Assembly (NCBI RefSeq): GCF_001540865.1
Contig: NC_033633.1
Location: 1,199,130-1,263,129 of the forward strand
DNA length: 64,000 nt
Direction of reading: 5' to 3'
DNA from: Ananas comosus
Lineage: Eukaryota; Streptophyta; Magnoliopsida; Poales; Bromeliaceae
The notes beneath the pieces were generated by a model that made no database searches, was not told the origin of the DNA, and saw nothing but the letters and a program-made list of their open reading frames with translations. Of the stretch, positions 38,084 through 50,500 are shown piece by piece (position 1 is the stretch's first letter; every line of letters begins with the position of its first letter). Position numbers and translations under genes: made by a program.

Positions 38084-41000
38084 ATGGATCGTGGCCGGAA
38101 GCGCGCCGACGCCTCCGGCCAGCTTCCGGCAGATAAGCGCCCCTGCAGCTCGTCGGAGTTCCGGCCGGGGTCGTCGGCGGCGGCGGCGCCTCCGGTGACG
38201 GCGGAGGAGGGGGCGGCGGCGGTGTTGGCGGCGGCGGCGGCGTCTTCGTCTGAGCCGCCGGAGTGCGACATGGAGACCTCGTCCTCGGGCCGCTCCGATC
38301 GCGCCGGGGAGTCGTCGTACGGGTCGTGCGACTCGGACGACGAGCCCGATCACGGCGACGATCGCCCCGGGATCGGCGGCGGCCGCCCCGCGCGGTGCGG
38401 CGGCGGGAGCAGGGGGGGCAGGTTCCGGAGAATTCTCACGGCCCTAGACGTCCTCGGCGGCGAGGACGCTGCGTCGTCGTCGTCGTCGTCGTCAGGAGCG
38501 CTCTCGGCGCTCAAGGAGCTCTGCGAGGAGCTGTCGTTCTGCATGGAGGACCACGCCCCGTACTTCCCCGCGGACTCCGTTGTGCCGGTGCTCGTGAGGC
38601 TGGCCAGCTACGAGGCCAGTCCCGAGGTGATGCTGCTCGCCGTCCGGGCGATGACGTACCTCTGCGACGCAATGCCCAGGCTGGCCGATGCCGTCGTCCG
38701 GCACGGCGCATTGCCGGTCCTCTGCCAGCGTCTGCTCGCAATCGAGTACTTGGATGTAGCTGAGCAGGTCCACTGCTTCAGATTTTGCTAGTCCTGATTA
38801 TTTCAATCTACTTATTTATAATGTATTCTAATTTCTTTTTGTGTGATTCCATGCAGTGCTTACAAGCTCTGGAGAAGATCTCCCGGAAGCAACCATTGCC
38901 GTGCTTGCAAGCGGGCACGATTGCCGCCGCTTTAGCTTACATTGATTTCTTCTCAACAAGCATTCAGGTGAGACATTTGATTGTTGTTGTGGTTTATGTG
39001 CAAATACGAGTCGTTTTGATCTTATAGTCATGAGTTTTCTATCTGTAGAGAGTTGCAGTTTCAATAGTTGCGATCGTGTGCAAGAAACTTCCCCTGGATT
39101 CTTCCTCCCTTGTCATGGATAATGTGCCCACTCTGTGCAATCTTCTCCAGTGTGAGGACATCAAGGTATTTGCTGTTGTGTCTTCTCTAGTTGTTTTGTG
39201 CCCTATATTGCATTTTTTAGCTCTATGCAAGAAGAAGAAGCCTTTGGCAAACAAAATATCTGGAGCTGACGCTTTTGGACGTTGCTTGAAGCGCTAATGA
39301 GCTTCTGGCCCCACGAGAGGATGCTCCAACTGGAAAGCAAGAAGCTTTTCGGGAATTTAGTAAGGAAGTTGTCAGGGCTTCTTAGAACAAGCAAGTTTTA
39401 GGAAAACTTTAGTTGGGCAACGTGAGTTCACTCGCCCTTATTCTTTACGGCTCTAACTGGTATTTTTGCCGTTTATACTGACAGCTAGTGGAAACTGTTG
39501 CTACCTGCTTGGTGAGAATCGTGGATTCTTTCTGCAGTTCACCAGAGCTATTGGATGAACTTTGCCAGCATGGGATAGTTCAAAAATGTGTTCATTTAAT
39601 CACTGTTGATGGCAGAACGATTCTAAGCCAAACTACTTGTTCTGTATGTTTTCGCTTGATCCCATCATTTTCCTTTGTTAGCTTAGCATAACTATGTTGG
39701 TCTTTATTAACCTTTTAAACTGCAGAGTTTGATTGGTCTTCTCACCAAGCTTGCCAGTAGTTCCCTTGTGGCAGTGAAGACCCTTTTTGAGCTGAATATA
39801 GGTAGCATATTGAAGGGAATTCTGATGGCCTCTGACCTATCTCATGGCGGTCCTTACCCGATTCTTGAAGATGTGCAATCCAACCAGGTTTCTTTGTTTA
39901 CTAGTTTATTTTGGAAAGTCTCTTTTAGAAATTTAGGATCTGATTATGCTATTCCTGATCTTTACTGGGCACTATGATGTCATTCGTCATCACAAGCTCT
40001 AATAATCTACAATCTCATACCTCCCACAAGGAGAGCTCTTGATTGAGGTCGCGGTTCATTTTTGAACGCCAATGTGGTCAACATATAGCATACAATCAAT
40101 ACCTTTCCTTTTGTTTTTGTTTTTTTTTTTCTGCTAAGGTCAGAGATATGTATTGTTTCTCTTAATCAAAATTTGTATTCTTTCTTTTTTGTAGGGTATA
40201 TTTCTTTTTTACTATTATATCTTGTCAACCAAATTCATTTAGTTAATTTCCTCTTCGCATGTACTTATAGACTCAAAGGCGTTATATGTTGTTAATGCAG
40301 CAATGAATGTGTGATAAAGTAAAAAAAAAAAAAAAAAAGGGGATCAAACTAGTCTTAGCTGTATTTATTAACTATGATTAGTAATAGGAAAAAAATGTAT
40401 ATGTAGATAGAGATCGGACATCTCAGCCTGTATTAACATATCCTTATCAGAAATAACTTCTTTGCTTCTGATATACCCTTGTCAAAAGCTAAGGGCAACT
40501 CGTGTCTCCCATTTATTTAGGATTGGCGTCGAAAATACTTCTTCGCTAGTTTGTGCTAACAAAATTTTCTGTCAACTTGGCGTGAGCAGTACTGTTCTCA
40601 GTTTGTAGGAGTAAGATATATGTGAACACATGTTACACATCTTATTCTACAAATTTGCTTAAAGTTGAGTTTACTCTCTTCCAAATTGTTTTCATGCTTG
40701 ATTTTCTTTAAGGTTTAAATGAAGCATTGAAAATTATTTTACATAGATTTTCCAATACTACAATAAGGTTACTTTCACGTGTATGCTTCAGGTCCATGAA
40801 GTATTGAAGTTAGCTAACCAGTTAATCCCTCCCGAGGCAAGAGATAGTGAGGGTACTCAAGTAGAACTTGCCAAGGAAAAGATCCTGACAGACCAACCTA
40901 ATCTTTTGCATCAGTTTTCTGCTGACATACTCCCTGCCTCCGTCAAGGTTTGTTAATGTAAGCAACTTACCGTGAAGCCTTTGTTTCACCATATAACTTC

Positions 41001-44000
41001 CACTTGATATTGTAACAGGTGGTCAACTCTGGTGCAAATGCATATGTTTGCTATGGCTGTGTATCAATCATAAACAATATCTTTTACTTCAACACTCCTG
41101 AAATGCTTCGTGACTTACTAAAGGATACGGAAATTTCGAGGTGAAAAATTCATGACTTAATAGTTGTTTCAGAATATGAAGCTATTTGATTCCTGAAATA
41201 TTACTGTTATGTTTGTTGCAGCTTTTTGGCTGGTTTGTTGGCCCGAAAAGATCATCATGTGCTGTTTTTGACGTTGAGGATTGTTGATACTCTCATGCAA
41301 AAGATTCCTGGTGTTTTCTTGAGTTCTTTTATCAAGGAAGGTGTAATTTATGCAGTTGATACACTTTCAATGCAAGAAAAATACCCACAAACAATATCTG
41401 AGCAGTACAATGACATGCAACGCTCAGAAAGATGCCTGTGCTATGCATTTGGTTTGTGTAAATTTCCATCTTCAGAAAGGAGAACATGTAGGCTCAATAA
41501 AGAAACCCTTTTTACTCTTGCCAAGCATTTGAAGACTACATATTTTACCCATGAAAAGGTAAGTTCTGAGAGGGTGCTGACTGAAGTTCTGCAGAAGCTA
41601 AAAACTTCATGTGCAGTTCTAAATGGTACTGTCGACGAGCATTTAAAAAATAATGGCTGTTCCCAAAATGAAGAGTTCGTGTCTCATACATTGGATCAAC
41701 TAATGAGGGAACTTTGTGGTGGAGAGACTATGACTACCTTTGAGTTTGTTGAAAGTGGAATTGTTAAATCGTTGGTAAACTATTTGTCCAATGGCAAGTA
41801 CCTCCATGGAGATCAGTCTGATTGCAATTCTTCAGATCATTTTCTTGCAGTGTTAAAAAGGATCCAGGATTTTGCTCACATATCTTTGTCAAAAATGGAT
41901 CAAGGATGGCAGGATATGGTTTTGACATTATTAGTGCGGAAGTTGCATGCCGCATTGTCCTCCTTTGAGAATTTTCCAGTTATTTTAAGCTATGCTTTCA
42001 AACCCAGGAACACCATAACGGACATTCCGGTTAGGCGTTCCACAATGAATCCTTGCATTAGAGTACAATTTGTGAAGGAAGAAAATGAGGCTGGCTTATC
42101 TAACTATGATAATATTGTGAGCGTTGAAATATCTTCATCACTAATTGCTATAGAGGAGTATCTATGGCCTAGAGTGAGTATAAACATGGACAAAGTTCAG
42201 GCAATTTCAGCAGAAAAAGACATTTCTCCTGGAAACGAAGAAGAATTGTCTCAGGAATCATCTGTTTCTAGCATTTCAGAGGTGCTATTCTTTCTACCAT
42301 GTCTATTGTCTAAAATTATGATTGTTAGACGGTTGCTGTTATTTGGTCCTTCTAGTTGTTTTGTTGTCAACCCATTTGTGACGAGTCTCTATTTGATGAT
42401 ATTTCTGATAGTTGACTTGCATTGTGTTTTGATGTGTTTCAGAGAAAATAATTAAAATGATTTCTAATAATAAGTGTGATTAACGCTTCTAAGATTTCTG
42501 AGGCTCTTTGAAAAGCTAAAAAAGCTCATGTATATTAACAAGATTACAGACTCTCATTTTTTTCTACTGATTTTCTACTGATTTTCTTGCACGTCAGGGC
42601 CTCAGAAATCAGGAACGGTGTTCTTCATCAGCAGAATCTGCCTTAGGTCAGATGGCCAGTAAGTATTACTTTGTTTTTCCTTGTCCTTTTTCCCTCCCAT
42701 CACAATTTGTAGACTTTTGAATATCTTAATTTTTTACTAATATTGAGTACAAATCTTCTTTATTGCACAGGTCAAGTGGAACCGAGAACAAGTAGTGCAA
42801 CCCCAAGCAATCAAGGTGTGCAACCAAAGTTGGTTTTTGGTTTACAAGGAAAAGAGCTTGATCGCTCAGTCACCCTTTACGAAGCTATCTTAACAGATCA
42901 GGTAAATAAAGAGCCTGATGTAATTCTGGGGCCAAAGTTTTGGGAAGAGGTACACATAGTAACTTATAGGAGTGCTATAGAACCAGAAATAAGTGATGGC
43001 AAACCCTCTGATGGTGGTTCTTTCTCCTCTCTTAATGGAGATGAACATGGGTTCTTGTGGGAAAAACTATCATTCGTTTCCAGCTTATTGCTTGCTAAGC
43101 TCCCTTGCAAACTAGATAAGTCAGCCCATTCATACGATATATTGTTTATGTTGAAAACTTTGGAAGGCTTGAATCACTACTCATTTCATCTCTTGTGCAA
43201 TCGTAAAATAAATGCTTTTGCTGAAGGGAGAATCAAAAGCTTTGATGAGCTGAAGTTGATGATCTCTTCAGTTCCCCAATCCGAGTTTGTTAGCAGCAAA
43301 TTAACTGATAAATTGGAGCAGCAAATGCGGGACCCACTCACTTCAAGCTCTGGTAGCATGCCTTCATGGTGTGGCCAACTAATGTCCACATGTTCTTTCT
43401 TGTTCTCTTTTGAAGCAAAGCGGAAGTACTTCCGGCTTAACACATTGGATTCTTTGAGAACAAAGCTTAATCTGAATAGAATTGATACAGATGCAGTGAA
43501 CGAAAGGTGGGTCAATCCGGTCTCACATACACGTAGGAAATTCAAAGTTAATCGCAGCAATATACTGGAATCTGCAACCAAAATGATGGAATCTCACGCT
43601 CAAAGTAGGACTTCTCTTGAAGTGGAGTTTAACGAAGAAGTCGGTACTGGTTTGGGTCCCACTATGGAGTTCTATACATTGATTAGCCATGAGTTTCAAA
43701 AGGTTGGTTTAGGCATGTGGAGAGAGGACCTTAGCCCTACAACTGGGAATGGTGCTGTTGTAGGTTGTGGTTTTGTTGTAGCCCCTTTCGGTCTGTTTCC
43801 CCGTCCATGGTCAGCAGCAATATCTGGTGCAGAGAGCGTGCACTTTCAAGATGCAATTAAAAGGTTTTCCCTTCTTGGCCAGATTGTAGCAAAGGCAATT
43901 AAGGATGGAAGAATTTTAGATATACCATTCTCTAGAGCATTCTATAAAATAATACTTGAGCAGGTATGAGCAAATCCATTTTGATTCAGGACTTTTTCAT

Positions 44001-46635
44001 GTATACCCTTCAAAATACATGCGCTAGATTTTGTATCCTCAGTGGTTATGATTTGCATCTACACCCTAAAAAACTACCATATTTTATGTATATACCTTAA
44101 ATATTTTGATAACCTCCAAATTTCGATTGATTCCTAAAGAAATAGCCATATTCGATTGATTCCTAAAGAAATAGCCATATCTGCTTAAATGCTCCTCCTC
44201 TTGAGAGCTTCTCGTGCTGAACAGGTTGGTTTTTCACTTGGAAATGAGGCAATATATTTAAATATTCAGGGGTAGCATAATTTTGCCCCGAAAACTTGGT
44301 AGTTTAAACACAGAAAGGTCTTAATGTGGGGCATACACTCAAATATGGTCTATTTTTGAGGTGCAACTAGCAACTTTTGTAGAGTATGCATGCTATACAT
44401 GTAAATTGAGGCCATGAGGGGGGGTATATGTGCAAAAATCCCTTCTGATTATGATTATTAGCTCTATGCTGAATTGTTGAAGTTTTTGTGATTATAAACT
44501 CTTCTTTTTTTTTTTACATTTCTTTAGGAGCTCAGTATATATGACATCCAGTCATTTGATCCTGAACTTGGAAGGACTCTCATCGAGTTTCAGGCTCTTA
44601 TTAGGAGGAGAAGAATTTTGGAGTCTGTTTCTAAAGAAAATTATAACGGTCCATCTGATTTATGTTACCGTGATAATACTAGAATTGAGGACCTGTGCAT
44701 TGATTTCACTCTTCCAGGCTACTCTGATTATGTGCTTGCTTCTGAAAGTAGCTCAAAAGTGGTACTTACATTGTTGTACTATATGGTGTTTTAATTAGGC
44801 TCTTTAATTAGCCCTTTAACTTATGTTGTTTCTTTTCTCTCCAAGGTGAATATCACTAACCTGGAAGAGTATGTTGCACTGGCTGTTGATGCAACTATTA
44901 GAAGCGGGATTTATAGGCAGGTGGAAGCTTTCAAATCTGGATTTAATGAGGTTCGTTATTTTGTGATGCAAAACCTCAGCTGTGTGATATTTAATTGTGT
45001 TTTTAAATTAGGATCTTTTCGTGTTAAGAGTAACTCCTGTATGCTGCATGTTCCTTTCATTTTTGCTCTTGGTTACATTTTATTACTTAGTAGAATGCAG
45101 TAGTTCAGCAGTCTCTTAAAATAAGAGATTTTTACATCCCTGTCCTTTTTATTTCTATGTTTGATTTATCCATTGTCTATTGAATCAGTTGAAGGGGTAG
45201 TAAGCTGATCTGAGAGTACTTGTACTTTTTGGCTAGTTCTATTTGAGTTTTCTTCATACACATATATCTGCAGGTCTTGCCGGTGAAAGCTCTTCAGATT
45301 TTTAGTGAGGATGAGCTCGACCGATTAATCTGTGGTGAACAACAAGATACCTGGGATGTACGTTGTTGATTGCTTCTGAATTTTTTTTATTTTAATTTCT
45401 TCACTTACTTTCGGATTTTAATTATTCCCAACAATATAAGAAATTGTTTCTGTGCAGTTTCCACATCTTGTGGATCACATGAAATTTGACCACGGCTACA
45501 CAGCCAGCAGTTCTCACGTCATTTATGTCAGTATCGATTCCAGAAACTTCCATTCAGTATTCTTACATATATATATATACTTATGACTAGTTCCAAATTG
45601 TATATATTACTGCAGCTGTTGGAAATCATGCAAGAATTTGAACGCGATCAACGTAGAGCCTTCTTGCAATTTGTGACCGGAACTCCTCGGCTCCCCCCTG
45701 GTGGTATAGCTGCACTCAACCCTAAGCTGACAGTTGTTCGAAAGGTTAGTCTCGGTTCATAACCGGCCAAATGAACCACTACCAATTTTGCATTAGACAA
45801 AGTGCTTGTTTGGTTTTGCTTCTGGAATTCTAGCCTTTTGTCCAGAAAGCAGAAGCTCACAACATTTTTCTATGTGTTGACAGCTTGGTAGCAATGATGC
45901 TGATTTGGACTTGCCTAGTGTGATGACTTGTGCTAATTATCTTAAGCTCCCTCCGTACTCTTCGAAGGTGATTGTTTTGTTCTCTCTTCACGCCCTGTTA
46001 GCTTCTTTTCTTCTAGATTCAGTTGAGCTGGGTGTTCTTCTTTTCTTTCATAGAAGGGACGACATAATCACTATTTAAAGTGTCAATTACTTCATGATAC
46101 TTACACTGAACTTCAATTTGTGGCACTCGAGTTGCTGAACTTTCGATTTTTGTCTAGTTGGGCCACTCCAAGCTTTGTATAATTCCAGTATTGGAGGAAT
46201 GATTTGACAGCAAAATTTCTTGCCATAGCACCTCTAATCAACCCTCACAACATCTCTTAGAGATATTCTGTCAATCTAGTCGCCATATCATTTCTTAAAA
46301 GAAAACAGAGTCCTTGAATCTTTACTTTCTTAGCTCTTAAGATGAATGTTGCCAAGTCAGTTTTCATGTCATATTTTGGAGAAGACTCAATCGGGGAAAA
46401 TTTAAGTTAACCTGACGGGAACTACGTCATAAGTTTTAGCGACCAGTGATGCGATCTAACCCTTCTCTTATAAACAGACTAAATGTCTGTATCATTCATC
46501 TTGGATGTACTAAAATCACCCGATCATCTAATATACATGCTTTCATTAAAATTTCAATATTGGCTGCAGGAGAGAATGAGGCAGAGGCTGCTGTACGCGA
46601 TAACCGAAGGGCAAGGTTCGTTCTTCCTCTCTTGA
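38084..46635 (+). CDS. UPL4: HECT-type E3 ubiquitin ligase, UPL4-like
   Basis: Seventeen exons join in phase: 38084-38767, 38857-38967, 39049-39165, 39485-39643, 39726-39887, 40792-40947, 41019-41140, 41222-42281, 42598-42658, 42771-43963, 44528-44758, 44846-44950, 45274-45357, 45458-45526, 45616-45744, 45884-45967, 46570-46635, predicting about 1530 aa. The start [15 protein letters not shown] was preferred over an upstream GTG. The N-terminus is Ser/acidic; armadillo-like repeats follow (exons 1-7); the HECT domain starts near [19 protein letters not shown]. The catalytic cysteine is in [15 protein letters not shown] (about residue 1497), and the end [11 protein letters not shown] is typical of UPL3/UPL4. 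HECT ligases form a ubiquitin thioester before transfer to substrate. Exon 11 could end three bases later (44761), adding one Val. The exon 1 GTC repeat gives a Ser run. Intron 10 holds a TIR element. Confidence 0.92.
43989..44442. mobile_element. TIR element in intron 10 of the UPL4-like gene
   Basis: The left end GGACTTTTTCATGTATACCC matches the inverse of the right end (GGGATTTTTGCACATATACC). Flanks TTTTGATTC and TTCTGATTA agree at seven of nine bases, a possible decayed 9-bp duplication. No coding capacity. A 29-bp exact tandem duplication (44122-44150, 44151-44179, starting TTCGATTGATTCC) lies inside. Confidence 0.5.
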
Positions 46636-46995
46636 GCTAACATTTGCTTCTTGTTGGATCTGTGAATTTGTAAGTACGAGGGGGGAGGTGGTGTAGATAA
46701 GGCCTGGCGACTATGGTAGTAGCTGGTGGAGCTGATTGTGGTAGAAACAAAAGGAAGCCCATCTTAACCAGTGCATATATATATATTATATAATTTCTCT
46801 TTATGGTAGTAATTTTATTAATGTATAGGTCGTAGGTGTTTAAACTGTAAATATCATCACGTTTTGTGGTAAAACTTTTTTTTACCTGTCAAAGTTTGTG
46901 CCTCTTATTTAATCCATAGGTTTATATTTATAATCTTTTCTTCTTTGCTCCTGGTATTTGATCCCAGGATTCGTCATCTTTTGTTAGTTCGTTGG

Positions 46996-47038
<43 letters not shown>

Positions 47039-47520
47039 GAAGTAAAACAAAATGAAACCTCCCTCCCTCTGTCTCTCTGTGAATAGAAGTAAAACAAAAT
47101 GAAACTACGTGCTTTTACATGCCACGTGCTGCAGCTATACCGTAAACTGCAATTAGTTTGCTGAGGGAAATGAGTACATTGGAATTCCAGAGGCAAGCCT
47201 GATTCTTATTCTTCTAAGCGTTTCTGATTTGCATTCTTACTTTTGCGTTGCCGCAACATAATCAGTTAAAAATGCCAAGGTCTAATGTGTTGGCCGAGTT
47301 AGACGCCAAGGTCTAATACGTTGCCCTTGTTAGACGTGTTATGAATCGAGTACCAAAACCACAAAAGAAGAGGAGCATATAACAAGTTTATATTCAGATC
47401 CCACCGAATGATTCCATTCCGCAGCAGGTATGTTTGATTGCTATTCGGCGGTGTCGGAGGATGAAAGGTTTTTGGAATACTTGGTGCAATCGAAGGGCCC
47501 AATGTCCAGCGCTTTGCGTT
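46636..47520. other. Intergenic region between two convergent genes
   Basis: It holds the 3' ends of the UPL4-like gene (+) and of the unknown protein gene (-). A CT microsatellite lies at about 46995-47034. No coding exon is seen. Confidence 0.5.
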
Positions 47521-50500
47521 TCACCTGCAAAACTCGAAACCCTCAATATTTGAGTGAAGTAGAGCGTTACTCGAGTTATTAATAGAACATGGTGTCGACG
47601 CTATTTTGTGATTCACTAAGATGATCAATTCGCCGCCACCACTATCACCTTGCCAACCAGGCTCTTTCTCAACTTTCTCATCTAATTCCTACAAAAATGA
47701 ATTATCGTGATGAACATAACAGGACCATACCGGTGACCATGGGCTGGGTTCTGGAAGAGTTTTGTCCGTTGGCGAATTTTGTACAGGCCCTGTTTTCAGT
47801 TCCAGAATTTCCTGTTATTTCAAAAAGAGCAAAGATGAGATGGTAACTTTTAAGAGCAATCTTCCTTAAGCAGGCATAAAAGAAGGTAAACAGCTGTAAC
47901 TCAATTAAATAGCAGTGGAAGTTGATTCCTTATCCACGATGATGTACAGATAATGGAGTGGGGATATAAAGTGATGAAAGTATCAGTTCATCCTTTTTTC
48001 TGGTATCATTTCTCCACTTCCTTATGGCTTTATGCCACTTAAGAAAGGCCATTATGGAGTTGCGGTCCAACTAATGGATCCTGAAAAACATTTATCCGAA
48101 GACAAATCTGCCCTTCATCACTTTTAATTTGCTGGTCCAAAGACAGGAACCTGGTATGATTCATGCCACCTCGTTGTGAATAAGGGGGGAAAAACTTGTG
48201 AGCATTACCAACCAATTTTTTATTACTCCTTTTTATTTGCCAACCAAATTTACCGGTTAAACCACCCCCTACAGTTGCTTTTCAAGCATTAAAAAATAAA
48301 TAGATCCTGAATTAAGAATTTTCACCTATCACAAGAGGAACTTGTAGCAGAAGGGCGATGCTTTTTTAAGAGTTTTTTTTATCATTTGTCCGATCTAATG
48401 AAATTTTGAAATACCCATTTGATCCATTATTTGTTGGATTAAAATGAAAATCTAAGGATGCGATTGGAAGCTCTACAGTTTCATGAACTGACCTCCCCGA
48501 AGGCTTCAACAGCAGCAAGCCATTCATCTGAGAACGGCACTACATGCGATTGATGCTTTAACAAAACAGCCTTCACTCTTGACTTGTCCATTTCAGTATC
48601 TCTGCTGCAATAAAAGAGTTAGCATAGAGAATTAATGCAGGAAACATTTAGAAAGTCAGCATAATGTTGATTATAGAAGCTTACTCTGGCATTGATGCTC
48701 CTTCAGCCTCCAAGGAGATTGAATTGTTCCTATCTTCTGGCAAATTAGGTTGAATTACTTCTGAAGTACTACTCTCTACAGGCACAACTTTTTCTTGACC
48801 TAAAGAATGATCTGACATCAAACTTCTATTATCAGCACCAGCTGTTTGTTCTTTGCTCCACGTCAAAGATGACCCTGTTTCCACTGAACTTGCAATTTCA
48901 ACATTTCCAGCACCAGATTGAGATCCTACACGTATAATTGAATCATAATTTTTAGCTGACTGAATATCCTTGCTTGAAGCCTCAGTCTCTTTAGTCTCCA
49001 CTGGGGAATTCTTGGTTAAGCTATTTTCTAAACCATCTTCGGCCAGCTGCTTTGACTTCTCTTCATACAAATCCTTCAAAGAGCATAATTCAGATGAAAT
49101 GTGGGTAGATGATATTTCATTTCCATCAGCTTCTGTTATTGGTGAGAAATTAACTTTCAGACTTTGCTTCACAGTTTCAGTTTCTTTGATAGTAGTCTCA
49201 TAGTCATCTCTGCCTCTATCATTCTTTTCCAGCAACTGAGATTGCACCTTGTTATCATTATCCACTAATAAGTAACCGGATTTTGACAGTTCATCACCAC
49301 TAGAGTGGCAACTGTACCCCTCAGAAGCTCTGATGAATTGTGTTTGTGATGACTTACTAACAGATGGATGTATATTGACAGTTGCAGCAGAACAGGGAGT
49401 AAAGTTAGCAGCAGAGGACCTCTGTATGCTTCCATTAATTGCAGTACCAGCACAAGACTTTGTTGTAGCAGTGGCATTATTAGATTGTTGCTCAGCAGAA
49501 GCATGTATAATTCTGGGGTCATCTATTAATTTCAGGCTAATTGGTTTTCTGAGAGGAGGGATGCCAGATGAGGTATTTTTAATGTTTCTCTGAGAATGAT
49601 TACCAAATGGAGAAACTTTTCCCTGGAGAAGTTCACAAATAAGATAATCAACAGGAAATAAAATAATCCAATGTTTAGCAATTAATTAGTTCTAAAGGAG
49701 ATCAAGTTGGAAATAGAAGCACAAAGAAACTTCATATTTTACTGAAAGATACTCATGTGAACACATATCAGGTTTGCACAAACAACCATCTCCTCGGGCA
49801 CATAGTTATGATGCATGCCTTTTGCTGTTAAATACCACATTTTCAGTGCAATCAACAACCCTATCTGCTGTGCATACAAGCAGATAATACTTCAAACTTC
49901 AAAGAGCCTACACCTTCATCTTTGACAGTCACAAAGTACTAATATGCACAGAGGATGAGTCTTCTACTGCAACTTCATTTATAATTAACCACATCAACTG
50001 TTGTTGCTTATTTGATGCATTAGAAGCAGTGATGCAATAGATAAAAATGCTTAAAACAGTACAAAATAATTTGTACGCCATGACATATTTCAACAGCAGT
50101 TTTTAGCATTACACAGTTGGACATCTCACCTGGGAGAAAAAACCTAATGAGGGAGAAGGCATCCGAAGTGCTGATGGCTTTACATGGGCTGGGGGAGGAA
50201 GAGCTCCAGAAACACGCTGACCATATTGTGCACACAATGGAAATACTTTACCAGAACCAACTGAATTAGTTCTTCCATGCACCTCAACTGATTCGAATGA
50301 ATCTGGAATAATCTTAGAACCAACCTTTGGCTCCTGCAAAGGAAAACAAAACCATGCCACAAAAAAAAACCTCAAATGAGTAGCTTTAACTATATCACAT
50401 GTACCTTGGAAGTATTTCATGCAAATTATTCTAGATATTAAAGTAAACATCAAAATATGCTCCTTAGGTCTAACCACATCCTTGACCACATCATGTGCCA

